A DNA stretch of 64,000 bases from Rhizobium sp. 16-488-2b (GCF_017741815.1 NZ_JAGHMF010000027.1:124001-188000); one strand, 5' to 3'; positions 1 to 9,637 are shown, numbered from the stretch's first letter. Numbers and translations are program-made. Notes: generated by a model not told the origin, from the letters alone.

Positions 1-537
1 AAATCTGATCCCGAATTCAAGTGAACCCACGTGCTTGCCGAGATGGAAGACAGGATAGACTGCGCGGATGCCGGCCCCGGCGACACCACGCTCCAAGCCG
101 AAGATCGGTCTTTGCGTCTTGTTTGCCTCGACCACGGTGAAGCGGAAGCTGGACAGATCATCGCCGAATTTTTCTGGCTTATGTATACGAAGAAATGCCT
201 TCGCATCCGGCGTATGGAACTGAAATTGGTCGATGCCGAACTGTTCTTTCATCAAGGGGAATCCGGGGGTGAAGATGCTCACGAGCCTGTCACGGTCTCC
301 CTCAGCCATTGCAGCCTGAACTTCCGGCATCTCGGCCACCAGACCTCCAAGGCTCCTCGCGCGCTCGATTTCGGCATCGATCGATTGATTAAACTTCTGG
401 CGCAGATCATTGAGTTGCTTCTGCGATGCAGACCCAACTAAGTTGATCGCACCCAGATAGAGAGGAACTCCTACGGCTAAGCCGGAAACGATTGAGGCAA
501 AGACGATTGCCATAAAAATTCGTCGCTTGATCAACAT
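1..537 (-). CDS. Sensor protein N-terminus with Cache-like periplasmic domain, probable chemoreceptor (partial)
   Basis: The reverse strand is open from an ATG at 537 to the left edge (179 codons, no stop), so this is the first part of a gene that continues outside the window. It starts with a positively charged tip (MLIKRRIF), a hydrophobic segment at about residues 8-32, then a soluble region containing 'GVAGAGIRAVYPVFHLG' and 'HVGSLEFGIRF'. That pattern is typical of double-Cache sensor domains of methyl-accepting chemotaxis proteins and some kinases. The signalling domain is not in the window, so chemoreceptor is an inference, helped by the mcp-cheW pair nearby. A histidine kinase or diguanylate cyclase with the same sensor is possible. 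Confidence 0.7.
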   Translation of the reverse strand, partial: MLIKRRIFMAIVFASIVSGLAVGVPLYLGAINLVGSASQKQLNDLRQKFNQSIDAEIERARSLGGLVAEMPEVQAAMAEGDRDRLVSIFTPGFPLMKEQFGIDQFQFHTPDAKAFLRIHKPEKFGDDLSSFRFTVVEANKTQRPIFGLERGVAGAGIRAVYPVFHLGKHVGSLEFGIRF

Positions 538-1391
538 GTTTTGCCTTTCCACCGCTTTTGATAAGTAATGAAGTTTCGCTCATAGTTACTGAAATTGACG
601 AAATCGCACTTAACTGCCCCCAATATCGCCCCCCGAAAAATAAAGGGCACGGATGTGCGCTAGCGAGATTTCCGTATGGGAGTTAATCAAGCGTCCATCA
701 CGGCATCCGAACGCGCTTTCCGAGCTGTCCTGCTGCATAATCTTCATGCGTCAGCTTTATTGAAATCCGTCGGGCGACATTGGTTTGCCGGTGAGATATT
801 CCTGCCTCTTTGGCCGCTTCACTGTAACTACCCTAAAACTATAGCCGCAGACCGCGAAGTCGCGTTTCATGAGATTTCACTCCGCTCCCGTGGCCTCGGA
901 AAATAGGAGGAGGTTCCGAGGCATTGGCGAGCGAAGCCCACGAATTCAATGCTATGGGCAGCTAAGACGTAATCGGACGCGGCCAGCCAGGCATCGAATG
1001 TATAAGTTAGGAAAACCAACGGGTTCATCCCGCAGACGCGATTGGCGTTAGAGCAATCGCATTGCTGCATCACCACTTTGGGCGGAGATTCGGCCCCGAG
1101 TTAGTAGTGGCTACCATCACAGCACTCGCCACCAGCACGGTATCGCCTAAACAAAGGATTAATCATCAAGCCCGGCGCGCAAAACGCTGCCGAAAATGGA
1201 CCAAGCAGACCTGAATTGGATAGATTCGTGTGTCTGACGACGTCTCTCGCATACGCAAAGGCTCGCAAAGTGGGCTTCCGCAGCACATCGATCTAGTGGA
1301 GTTTGTCGATCGACGCTGCCGTCACGAGCGTCGCAGACTAATGCGAAGGATCGGGACGTGAGCGGATGCCGGTCACTGATGGTGCTGTTTA
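538..1391. other. Intergenic/degenerate stretch, no gene supported
   Basis: Only short, mutually overlapping open frames of about 60-76 codons occur, without convincing ribosome binding sites or recognisable motifs. The first 100 bases are the upstream region of the reverse-strand sensor gene. The rest has the look of eroded DNA next to transposase remains. Confidence 0.5.
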
Positions 1392-1760
1392 TGCGATCGC
1401 TTCATGGCGCCGGACGGATTTCGGGTGTGCGCAGCCATGTATGCGGCTGAGGACGGCGCAACGAAGGGCGACTTCCGTCCGCTCAGCGAGGAAGTACCGA
1501 GCCCGCAGGCGCCGTCCGATGATGGACTTGTATCGCCCGATGGTGCTCTCGACGGGTGCGCGCTTGCCGTAGCTCGTGGAAGCCGATCGGACGATCGATC
1601 TGGTCGAGCAATGGCCCCACCCGCGAGCCGTCGCCAATGTCCTGACCGGGCATCTTATGGGCGATGATCTCGCCACTACCTGCCTCCAGAGCCAGGGTGC
1701 AGCTTGCGCCAACGGCGACGGGATCTGGCGCCATGGGGCGCCGTGGGGATTTCTGCAATA
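1392..1760 (-). pseudogene. IS5-type transposase remnant, C-terminal half
   Basis: Two reverse-strand frames together give the C-terminal half of an IS5-family DDE transposase. The first frame carries 'LALEAGSGEIIAHK' and 'GSRVGPLLDQIDRPI' (1570-1720). The second carries 'VESTIGRYKSIIGRRLRAR' followed by 'LSRIHGCAHPKSVRR' (1395-1575), the usual C-terminal helix and tail. The change of frame near 1575 and the loss of about 70 residues between the blocks (including the second catalytic aspartate region) show that it is broken. The N-terminal half is absent here, but a matching N-terminal half lies on the same strand at 5850-6273. Confidence 0.7.
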
Positions 1761-2282
1761 ATAGCAGCTAAGGGGATTTGAAGTTGTTTGGGTTGAAGCG
1801 ATTTGTGCCCGCGCACTCGAAACCGTTTCCGAGCTCAGGGAAACGACTCGGCTTATCTGTGTGCTATCCGCCTTTGCGCAGTGCCTTCGCGCAGTGCGTA
1901 AGGATCTTCTCGATCCTCCTATCCAGAATCCGGGAAAGACATATGCCTGAAATAGGGCTTCTTTCACTTCGGCCGTTTTCCCGCCGACTATCGGAAGTCC
2001 TATGGCGAGAAACCATCGGACACGAAAAAGACGAGCAACAAAAGCCTAGCCGAGCCCGGCCAGATCCAAGTTCAGAAGCATTGTCCGACTCGCGCATCTT
2101 TGGGTACGCGGATGTAGCACCGGTGACAAATTATTAACACGTTAAATAATACTACTGGCGAGTAGCCAGCCAAGTGCTGACCAAAGGTATGCTCACGTAG
2201 GTATACAATCTGCCTTGAGCATGCCCGCCCGACGCCGTTCAATGATTCGAGCGGCATTTCGCTCAACGTTCGACCTGAAAGA
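1761..2282. other. Upstream region of the mcp-cheW operon, no gene supported
   Basis: No coding frame here has family features; the 119-codon forward frame starting at 1778 reads as noise. An AT-rich stretch at 2125-2155 contains the inverted repeat TTAAC-AC-GTTAA (2134-2145), about 140 bp before the chemoreceptor start, which could be a regulator site. The promoter of the mcp-cheW operon should be here. Confidence 0.4.
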
Positions 2283-4352
2283 ATGACGTTTTCAGCTACG
2301 CAGGAACTTCAACTAATGTCTGCAAGCGTTTTCTCACGCATCAGTACCAAGCTCGCGCTCATGTCCGGGGCAGGTATTCTTCTTATGGTACTTACTACGT
2401 TGGTCGGCTGGATCTGCGCTCAGGACGCCAATGAGGCAGCCTCACGCGCATTCACGCAAATGACCATTTCCCGCAATCTTGTCGATGCAAAGGCTTCCGT
2501 GCGCGGCATGCAAATAGGCGTGCGCGATCTCCGTCTGGCCCGCAAAGCCGAGAATGCGAACAAAGCGATTACCAACGTGCAGGAGCGCTACCACTCCGTG
2601 CAAAAATACCTGGACGAAGCGAAGGCGCAGATGTGGACGCCGGCCAACGGGGATCGCGTTCAGGCGATTAAGAATCTCGCCGAGACCTATTCGGGTTTGG
2701 CCGGCGATCTAGCGAAGGTGGTCGAAGCCAGATCGAACGGCGGCGCATCGACCAATGAGGTCAATAGCAAGGAGGAGGAGCTTCGCACATCCCTGCTTGC
2801 AACTGCGGAAGCGATGACGAAGACGCTGGACGAAGGCGTCCAGGTCGCGAAGGACCTTGCGACCGAGGCCGTGAATGAGAGCCAACGAGTGCAGGCGTTT
2901 ACCAGCATCATCAATATCGGCATGGCATTTGCCATGGTGCTGCTGCTGACCGGATCCGCCGTGTTCGGCGCCCGGTCGATCGCCCGCCCGATCGGCCGGC
3001 TGACGGGCAGCATGAGCATTCTTGCCGACGGCAATCTCGAGACGGACGTCCCCTTCAGCGCCCGCCAAGACGAAATCGGCGAGATGGCCCGCGCCGTCGA
3101 AGTGTTCAAGCAGAACGGCATCAAGGTGCGCGAGTTGAACGCGCAGGAAGCGGCGTTGCAAGCGAAAAGCGCCGACCTGCAGTCGAGCATCGGCGAGGTC
3201 GTCTCGGCGGCGGTCGCCGGCGACTTCACGCAGCGCATCGACAAGGACTACCACAACGCCGACCTCAACCGGTTCGCCGCCCAGGTAAACGAGCTGGTGA
3301 CTTCGGTCGATCGCGGCGTGGCCGAAACCCGCCGGGTTATCTCCGCATTGGCGGAAGGCGATCTGACGGAAACCATGCGCGGCGAGTTCCAAGGTGCCTT
3401 CGGCGAACTCAAGAACAACGTCAACGCAACCATGGCGAACCTGCGCTCCGTTCTCGGCGAGGTGCGTTCGGCCATCGACACGATCAATGGCGGCGCCGGT
3501 GAAATGCGGATGGCCTCAGGAGATCTCTCCAAGCGCACAGAGCAGCAGGCCGCCTCGCTCGAGGAAACCTCCTCGGCCTTGGAAGAAATCACCGCCGCCG
3601 TGCGGAGCTCGACCGAGCGGGCGACCGAAGCCAGCCATATGGTCGACGAGGCGCGCCGCAGCACCGAACAATCGAGCGCGGTCGTGAAGGATGCTGTTTC
3701 GGCGATGGGCAAGATTGAGCAGGCCTCGGGCGAGATTGGTCAGATCATCAACGTCATCGATGAGATCGCCTTTCAGACGAACCTTCTGGCGCTCAATGCT
3801 GGGGTGGAAGCAGCGCGCGCCGGCGACGCCGGCAAGGGCTTTGCCGTCGTCGCCCAGGAAGTACGCGAACTGGCGCAGCGCTCGGCCGCCGCGGCCAAGG
3901 ACATCAAGGCCTTGATCTCGCGCTCGGGTGAGGAAGTGAACTCCGGTGTCAAGCTGGTGACTGCAACCGGAGAGGCGCTGTCGCTGATCCAGGGCCACGT
4001 GGTCAAGATCAACGAGCACGTCCATTCGATCGCCACGGCTGCGAAGGAGCAATCAACGGGCCTGGCGGAGGTAAACACGGCCGTCAACCAGATGGACCAG
4101 ACGACCCAGCAGAATGCCGCGATGGTGGAGGAATCAACAGCAGCCACCAACCGATTGGCCGACGAGGCCGGGAACCTTGCTCGACTGATCACCCGCTTCA
4201 GGCTCGACGGGTCGGCATCCGCGCCGCGCACCGTCGCCCCTGACAGCAAGCCGGTCCCTTCCCCCGCCCGCGCACTCGGCCTTAAACTCGCCGGTGCCTT
4301 CGGCGGCAAAGGGGCGACCGCAGTTGCCGTGGATACCTGGGAGGAATTCTGA
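2283..4352 (+). CDS. Methyl-accepting chemotaxis protein
   Basis: Membrane chemoreceptor of 689 aa that should signal through CheW to CheA. It has a first membrane segment at about residues 25-46, a periplasmic helical sensor region (50-205), a second segment (about 208-230, 'IGMAFAMVLLLTGSAVFGA'), a HAMP domain ('ARPIGRLTGSMSILADGNLE') plus a HAMP-like repeat near 330-380, and the MCP signalling hairpin with the signature 'DEIAFQTNLLALNAGVEAA'. The C-terminus ends in WEEF, a CheR/CheB tethering pentapeptide. A second possible start at 2316 (MSASVFSRIS) fits the usual N-terminus of rhizobial receptors better. The stop codon overlaps the cheW start by one base. Confidence 0.95.
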   Translation: MTFSATQELQLMSASVFSRISTKLALMSGAGILLMVLTTLVGWICAQDANEAASRAFTQMTISRNLVDAKASVRGMQIGVRDLRLARKAENANKAITNVQERYHSVQKYLDEAKAQMWTPANGDRVQAIKNLAETYSGLAGDLAKVVEARSNGGASTNEVNSKEEELRTSLLATAEAMTKTLDEGVQVAKDLATEAVNESQRVQAFTSIINIGMAFAMVLLLTGSAVFGARSIARPIGRLTGSMSILADGNLETDVPFSARQDEIGEMARAVEVFKQNGIKVRELNAQEAALQAKSADLQSSIGEVVSAAVAGDFTQRIDKDYHNADLNRFAAQVNELVTSVDRGVAETRRVISALAEGDLTETMRGEFQGAFGELKNNVNATMANLRSVLGEVRSAIDTINGGAGEMRMASGDLSKRTEQQAASLEETSSALEEITAAVRSSTERATEASHMVDEARRSTEQSSAVVKDAVSAMGKIEQASGEIGQIINVIDEIAFQTNLLALNAGVEAARAGDAGKGFAVVAQEVRELAQRSAAAAKDIKALISRSGEEVNSGVKLVTATGEALSLIQGHVVKINEHVHSIATAAKEQSTGLAEVNTAVNQMDQTTQQNAAMVEESTAATNRLADEAGNLARLITRFRLDGSASAPRTVAPDSKPVPSPARALGLKLAGAFGGKGATAVAVDTWEEF

Positions 4353-4828
4353 TGCAGGTAACAGCGATCGCCCCAGGCCAAGCGACGATTCTGGAAATCA
4401 TTGCCTTTCATCTCTGCGACCAGCAGTTCTGCATCAAGACAACGTCAATTCGGGAAATCCGGGGGTGGGCAGCGGCAACGCCGCTGCCCCACTCACCTCC
4501 TGATGTCATCGGGGTGATGAACTTGCGAGGATCCGTAATACCGATCATCGATCTCGCCGCGCGCTTAGGCGTGCGGAGCACGATAGACACCAGCCGCGCC
4601 GCGATCGTCGTTGCGGAGGTTGACAAAAACATCGTCGGCCTCGTGGTCGATCAGGTGTCGGATATTCTCTCTATCCGGGCGGACCAGATTCAGCCCGTGC
4701 CGGATCTTGGAACGTCTTTCGATCCGGCCTTTTCGCACGGCATCATCCCGCTCGAACGCGGCATGGTCTGCTTTCTTAACCTCGACCACATGTTCGAGAG
4801 GTTCGAAGACGGAGCACACGCCGCGTGA
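4352..4828 (+). CDS. cheW: Chemotaxis coupling protein CheW
   Basis: 158-aa CheW-domain protein linking chemoreceptors to the CheA kinase in the cytoplasm. Typical features are 'IIAFHLCDQQFCIKT' in the first strands, 'DVIGVMNLRGSVIPIIDLAA' (the conserved core) and 'VGLVVDQVSDIL'. It starts on the TGATG overlap with the upstream receptor gene, so the two are translationally coupled. No cheA, cheY, cheR or cheB is present in the window, so it would have to work with a chemotaxis system encoded elsewhere, or adapt this receptor to it. Confidence 0.95.
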   Translation: MQVTAIAPGQATILEIIAFHLCDQQFCIKTTSIREIRGWAAATPLPHSPPDVIGVMNLRGSVIPIIDLAARLGVRSTIDTSRAAIVVAEVDKNIVGLVVDQVSDILSIRADQIQPVPDLGTSFDPAFSHGIIPLERGMVCFLNLDHMFERFEDGAHAA

Positions 4829-4893
4829 CTCGCGATCCCGGCCAAAGACGGCCGGGGCCTATCAAAAAAGAATACTCCCGAAAGATACTTCCG

Positions 4894-5040
4894 ATGAATC
4901 GACTCATCGCACTCCCTCACCTTGAGCCAGCCAACACAAACGGCGCTTCGCAAGCCTCAAGTGATCTCGAGACGAAGGCAGCGCTGGAACGGGAGCGTGA
5001 CAGAATCCTGCACATTGCCAACTATACGGAAGCGCTCTAA
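4894..5040 (+). CDS. Small hypothetical protein or truncated gene start
   Basis: Open frame of 48 codons (MNRLIALPHLEPANT...) downstream of cheW, ending where Tn3 transposase homology begins (5037). The same frame is open back to a GTG at 4825 that overlaps the cheW stop. I do not recognise it. It may be the 5' end of a further chemotaxis gene cut off by the transposon, or not a gene. Confidence 0.3.
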   Translation: MNRLIALPHLEPANTNGASQASSDLETKAALERERDRILHIANYTEAL

Positions 5041-5849
5041 CCTGCGCGGGTAGTTTCCTTTCGCTGTTGCCGTTCGCGTTCATGACCCGCAAGTGGTGGC
5101 GGCGTGCGCGCTCGGACGGCGTCACTCCTACGGCCTGGGAAGTGGCGGTGCTCGTTCACCTGCGAGAGCGGCCGCGGGCCGGCGACATATGGGTCGATCG
5201 CAGCCGGGCATGGCGCAGTTTCGAGGATTATCTTCTGCCTCGACCGATCTTCGCCCTGATGCGCGCCGAAGGGCGGCTCGGGCTTGCCATCCCTGACAGC
5301 TTTGCCGAATGGCAAGCCGAACGCACTCCCACACTCGACGCGAGACTCAAAGAGCTGGCAAGGGCGGCGGCTGCCAACGCCATTCCGGATTCGGCTATTT
5401 CCGACAAGGGTTTGTCGGTCTCCCCGAACCGCGAGGAGGAGCGTGACAGGATCGTCGCGCTCAGCCGTCGACTTTATGTTTCGGTGCCACGAATCAGGAT
5501 CACCAGCCTGCTTGCCGAGGTGCAGAGCTAGACCAGGTTCCTAGACAGCTTCACGCATTATCGCACCGGGCGAGACTGCGAACGATGAGCCGGCGCCGAA
5601 CGCATGGCGGAAAGCTCGCTCGGCGTCACGATCCACCAGATGATGCTAATGGTGGATCGGCATCTGCGATCAGAAACCTACGCCTCGGCGACCGCCGTGC
5701 TGGTCGATGCGCAGCAAGCCCATCCCTTCGCCGCGGTCTGGGGTGACGGTCATATCTCCTCCTCGGACAGGCAGTTCTTTCCAGCGGGCGGGCGCGGCGA
5801 AGCAAGCCTTGAATACAATGCAAAATACGGCAAAAGACCGGGTGCCTCG
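5037..5849 (+). pseudogene. Tn3-family transposase remnant (internal fragment)
   Basis: Internal piece of a Tn3-type TnpA. The first block (5061-5528) reads 'TPTAWEVAVLVHLRERPR', 'SRAWRSFEDYLLPRP' and 'PRIRITSLLAEVQS'; the second (5604-5849) reads 'GVTIHQMMLMVDRHLR' and 'EYNAKYGKRPGAS'. Between them a TAG replaces the conserved Trp codon at 5529-5531, after which 'RFLDSFTHYRTGR' is still readable, followed by a deletion/frameshift. Both the N-terminal DNA-binding part and the catalytic C-terminus are missing. It directly abuts the IS5 remnant at about 5850, marking an insertion or deletion junction. Confidence 0.75.
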
Positions 5850-6273
5850 TGCGCGTAGACCTGAAGGCCGGTGCTGTCGACGAGGATATGCACAGCTTCG
5901 TCCGAAACTTAACGGGTATGTCGCTCGAACCGAGCAGCAGGCATATCCGCGCCCTTCGGCTCAGCTTGGTATGATGGGGAGCAGCGAGCTTCAGCCCCGT
6001 CAATGACAGTACCGATTCCACCAAGCCTTCTGTCTGGCGTAGCCGCCGTCCGAATACCAGGCCATCAAGGCCGTCTCGATCGCCAGATCGGAATAGCGGG
6101 GGGCCACCTCTGGCCTTTCGTCTTGGCGACCGCCACAAAAGGGCTTCCGGCGTAAGCCATAAGGTCAAACTACCACGCCGACGAAGTCCAGTCTCATACT
6201 CCTGCCAGTTCGTCACCTTTAACCTCATCTTACCGATGCGAGGACGGCGGGACACATTATGTTTGAAAGGCAT
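5850..6273 (-). pseudogene. IS5-type transposase remnant, N-terminal half
   Basis: Reverse-strand frame starting MPFKHNVSRRPRIGKMRLK at 6273, with 'GLRRRGSLTLWLTPEAL', 'LVFGRRLRQTEGLVESVL' and 'AAPHHTKLSRRA'. This is the conserved N-terminal domain of IS5-type transposases. After a frameshift near 5910 the first catalytic block 'ILVDSTGLQVYA' follows, and homology stops where the Tn3 fragment begins. It complements the C-terminal half at 1392-1760 on the same strand. Non-functional. Confidence 0.75.
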
Positions 6274-6423
6274 GGCTGCGACAAACCGACTATTGACCTT
6301 CCATGCGCCTACGCCAATCCGATTAATGATCCGCGCGCCAACGTCCTATCTGGCCTGAATGGTAGCATCGGCTGGATTTTCGGTGGGCGTCTTGCGGTGT
6401 GACAGCGCGGTCCGGCCCTCTGC

Positions 6424-7293
6424 TTAGGGGGCGATGCGACCCTGCCGCCAGGCTGCGGGTGAGATACCCGTTCTTTTGCGGAAGAAGCGGGAGAAATAGG
6501 CGGGGTCATCGAAACCGATTTCACGAGCGATGTCTTCCACCGATCTGATGGTGAACATCAGCAGACGCTTGGCCTCGAGCAGTCGTCGCTCCATCAGCAT
6601 CTCCTTGACGGATTGCCCGAAGATCTCCTCCGCCGCCTTGTCGAGCAGGTGCCGGGTGGTGGCGAGCAGCGTCACGTAACGCGCGACGGTCCAGTCCTCG
6701 CGGTAATGCAGGTCGATGGCACGGCGCAGGCTGGCCGCCAACCGCTTCGACGGGGCGGCTTCGATGATGTCACTGCCCCCTCCCACCCGGGCGATCTGAG
6801 AAAGCATAACACCGGTCAGGCCCGCGAGTAGCCGCGGGCTGGTCGAGGTTGTGCCGAGATACTCGTCGATGACCATTTCGGAGAGGCGGTCGAGACGGAT
6901 CCAGGCCGGATCCCCCGAGCTGCCTCCGACGAGGCAAGGCGCGTCAAGCGGCAGATCGACGGTCGCGGCGAGCGAGCGAAGCTGGTCGTCGGAGATGGAG
7001 ATCACCACGGCATCCGAATGCTCTTCGACATCGAAGGCATGGACGACGCTTGATGGCACGAAACTGACGGTTGGAGCCAAAAAATTCCAAGTGCGATCTT
7101 CGATGCGGTACGTCCCGCCGCCTTTGAACCAGTATGTGATCTGTCCCATCTGTGGATGCTTGTGCGGCGAAACATGGCCAAAATGAACGCTCCTGCGCTC
7201 CATCACCGTTTCCACGTGGAAAAACCCGACATCCAGCGTTCGGGGCGGTTCGCCGTAAACGAAGTAGGTTGGGACGTCGTGTCTCTCTGTCAT
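6424..7293 (-). CDS. AraC-family transcriptional regulator, probable activator of the hydroxylase genes
   Basis: 289-aa regulator with an N-terminal cupin-type ligand-binding half ('HVSPHKHPQMGQITYW') and a C-terminal double helix-turn-helix ('VEDIAREIGFDDPAYFSRFF', then 'RKRTGISPAAWR') typical of AraC/XylS proteins. It is divergent from hpaB with a 94-bp shared promoter region. The arrangement matches HpaA-type activators of 4-hydroxyphenylacetate hydroxylase genes. Effector identity is inferred from this position only. Confidence 0.88.
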   Translation of the reverse strand: MTERHDVPTYFVYGEPPRTLDVGFFHVETVMERRSVHFGHVSPHKHPQMGQITYWFKGGGTYRIEDRTWNFLAPTVSFVPSSVVHAFDVEEHSDAVVISISDDQLRSLAATVDLPLDAPCLVGGSSGDPAWIRLDRLSEMVIDEYLGTTSTSPRLLAGLTGVMLSQIARVGGGSDIIEAAPSKRLAASLRRAIDLHYREDWTVARYVTLLATTRHLLDKAAEEIFGQSVKEMLMERRLLEAKRLLMFTIRSVEDIAREIGFDDPAYFSRFFRKRTGISPAAWRQGRIAP

Positions 7294-7387
7294 GCCGGAA
7301 AAAGTACCAGCGAATTGGCTTGTTTGTCCATAGTCCGGAGCCTTCGGCGGATTTAACGTTTGTCAGGATTTACAGGGAGGATCGCAC

Positions 7388-8950
7388 ATGCGTGCAGAAG
7401 ATTACCGGAAAGACAAAATGCGTCCTTTTACCGGCGCCGAATATCTCGAGAGCCTGAGGGATGGACGTGAAGTCTATATCAACGGCGAGCGCGTCGCTGA
7501 CGTCACGACCCATCCCTCCATGCGCAATTCGGCGCGTTCCATCGCGCGCATGTATGACGCCCTGCATGACGAGAAGACCAAGGCGCGCCTGACTTCGCAG
7601 ACGGACACCGGTTCGGGGGGCTACACGCATAAATATTTTCGCGTTGCCAAATCGTCGGAAGATCTGGTCGCGCAGCAGGGCGCGATCGCCGACTGGGCGC
7701 GCATGTCCTATGGCTGGATGGGGCGCACTGCAGATTACAAGGCGGCCTTGATGAATACGCTCGGCGCCAATGCCGACTGGTACGGTCCGTTCAAGGACAA
7801 CGCGCTTTCGTGGCACAAGCGCGCCCAGGAGTCCGTGCTGTTCATGAACCATGCGATCGTCAATCCGCCGATCGACCGGCACAAGCCGGCAGACGCGGTG
7901 AAGGATGTCTTCGTCCATATCACAAAGGAGACGGATGCCGGCATCTATGTCTCGGGCGCCAAGGTCGTGGCGACCTCGTCGGCGCTGACCCATTACAACT
8001 TTCTCGCCCAGAGCTCGGCGACCGTGACCGAAGATCCGTCGCTTTCCGTCATGTTCATCGTCCCGATGAATGCGCCCGGCATCAAGATGTTCTGCCGCGT
8101 TTCCTATGAGCAGACCGCGACCTCGGCGGCCCAGCCGTTCGACTATCCGCTTTCTTCGCGCTTCGACGAAAATGATGCCATCCTGGTTCTCGACAACGTT
8201 TTCGTGCCCTGGGAAGACGTGCTCGTGCTGCGCGATGCGGCCAAGATCCTGTCCTTCCACCCCGCCTCCGGCTTCATGCATGGCTACTGCTTCCAGGGCT
8301 GCACGCGTCTGGCGGTCAAGCTGGACTTCCTGGCGGGGCTCCTTGCCAAGGCGCTCCGGGCCACCGGCGGTGATGCCTTCCGCGGCAACCAGGCGATGCT
8401 GGGCGAGGTCATCGCGATCCGCCACCAGTTCTGGACCTTCTCCAACGCCATGGCACACAACCCGATCCCGTGGGCCAATGGCGCGGTTCTGCCGAACCTC
8501 GAAGCGGCACTCTGCTATCGTACCTTTATGTCGGAGGCCTATCCGAAGGTGATCGACATCGTGCGTCGGACAGTGGCTTCCGGGCTGATCTACCTGCCGT
8601 CGTCGGCCAGGGATTTCCAGAATCCCGATATCGATCGCTACCTCGCACAATATGTCCGCGGCTCGAACGACATGGGCCATATCGAGCGCATCAAGATCAT
8701 GAAGCTCTTGTGGGATGCGACGGGCACCGAATTCGGTGGGCGCCATGCGCTCTACGAGTTGAACTACGCCGGCGCTCCCGAAGAAGTTCGTCTGCAGGTG
8801 CTCAAGGGCGCTGAACGGGGCGGGCGTCTGAAGGAGATGGAGGCGCTCGTCGACCAGTGCATGGCCGATTACGACGAGAACGGTTGGACCGGCGACACCT
8901 GGATGTCACCGCAGGACGACCTGCGTGCCCTGCGCGACGCGGCAGAGTGA
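7388..8950 (+). CDS. hpaB: 4-hydroxyphenylacetate 3-monooxygenase, oxygenase component
   Basis: 520-aa FADH2-dependent monooxygenase that would hydroxylate a phenol (4-hydroxyphenylacetate in studied members) to the catechol. It has the HpaB-family N-terminus ('RPFTGAEYLESLRDGREVYI'), 'THPSMRNSARSIARMYDALH' and the acyl-CoA-dehydrogenase-like core ('NVFVPWEDVLVLRD'). Full length for the family. The start follows a GGGAGGA ribosome site. hpaC begins 10 bp after its stop, giving the usual two-component pair. No ring-cleavage genes of the homoprotocatechuate route are nearby, so the true substrate is open. Confidence 0.93.
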   Translation: MRAEDYRKDKMRPFTGAEYLESLRDGREVYINGERVADVTTHPSMRNSARSIARMYDALHDEKTKARLTSQTDTGSGGYTHKYFRVAKSSEDLVAQQGAIADWARMSYGWMGRTADYKAALMNTLGANADWYGPFKDNALSWHKRAQESVLFMNHAIVNPPIDRHKPADAVKDVFVHITKETDAGIYVSGAKVVATSSALTHYNFLAQSSATVTEDPSLSVMFIVPMNAPGIKMFCRVSYEQTATSAAQPFDYPLSSRFDENDAILVLDNVFVPWEDVLVLRDAAKILSFHPASGFMHGYCFQGCTRLAVKLDFLAGLLAKALRATGGDAFRGNQAMLGEVIAIRHQFWTFSNAMAHNPIPWANGAVLPNLEAALCYRTFMSEAYPKVIDIVRRTVASGLIYLPSSARDFQNPDIDRYLAQYVRGSNDMGHIERIKIMKLLWDATGTEFGGRHALYELNYAGAPEEVRLQVLKGAERGGRLKEMEALVDQCMADYDENGWTGDTWMSPQDDLRALRDAAE

Positions 8951-8960
8951 GGGGGCAGCA

Positions 8961-9482
8961 ATGACGACCTCCGTTTCCAAGACCGAGTTTCGCAACGCTA
9001 TGGCTAGGGTTTGCGCCCCGGTCAACGTGATCACCACCAATGGACCCGCCGGTCGCGGTGGGTTCACAGCCACCGCTATGTGCTCCGTCACCGACGAGCC
9101 GCCGACGCTGCTCGTCTGCATGAATTCCCAGTCGTCGCAGACTGGTCTCTTCGTCGAAAACCGCCGGTTCTGCGTCAATGTCCTTACCCAGGAACACCGA
9201 GATCTGGCGGGTCTCTTCGCGGGTCAGCAGAGCGACATGGAGGCACGGTATGCGGCAGCAGACTGGACCAACTTGCCATCCGGTAATCAGGCGCTCTCAG
9301 ATGCCATCGTTTCCTTTGATTGCCGGTTGATCCAAGCCCGTCTTGTTGGGACGCACAATATCTTCATCGCCGAGGTCGTCGATATAAGGTGCCGTTGCGA
9401 TGGACACGCCCTGATTTATTTCGATCGGAATTATGTGCATGTGCCGACGCAAGCGGCAGCCGCGGGGGCTAATTCAGTCTGA
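8961..9482 (+). CDS. hpaC: Flavin reductase component of the hydroxylase
   Basis: 173-aa flavin reductase that supplies FADH2 to HpaB. It shows the flavin_reduct fold motifs 'EFRNAMARVCAPVNVITT', 'GFTATAMCSVTDEPPTLLVC' and 'RRFCVNVLTQEHRDLAGLFA'. An upstream GAGGGGG ribosome site and 10-bp spacing from hpaB indicate co-transcription. The start at 8961 is preferred over a longer frame beginning inside hpaB. Confidence 0.93.
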   Translation: MTTSVSKTEFRNAMARVCAPVNVITTNGPAGRGGFTATAMCSVTDEPPTLLVCMNSQSSQTGLFVENRRFCVNVLTQEHRDLAGLFAGQQSDMEARYAAADWTNLPSGNQALSDAIVSFDCRLIQARLVGTHNIFIAEVVDIRCRCDGHALIYFDRNYVHVPTQAAAAGANSV

Positions 9483-9603
9483 TCTCATGTACTTGAGTTC
9501 TCGCGGAACGGGCCTTCTGGTTCCATAAATCGCATTATGCGAGATGTTATAACGTTACATGAAAAGGAGCGAAGAAGAGATTTCGACTTTCCGAGGCACC
9601 TTG

Positions 9604-9637
9604 GCTGCCGTCGACCAGGTCCCGGCGGCAGCTCTTT
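9604..9637 (+). terminator. Candidate terminator after hpaBC
   Basis: Arms GCTGCCG (9604-9610) and CGGCAGC (9626-9632) with a 15-nt loop, followed by TCTTTTTG. It lies 120 bp after the hpaC stop. The loop is long, so this is a candidate only. Confidence 0.4.

Noticed and set aside
1778..2137. 119-codon forward frame upstream of the chemoreceptor
   Set aside because: TTG start, no ribosome site, composition unlike neighbouring genes.
7370..8746. 458-codon reverse-strand open frame
   Set aside because: Antisense shadow of hpaB, produced by GC-rich third codon positions.
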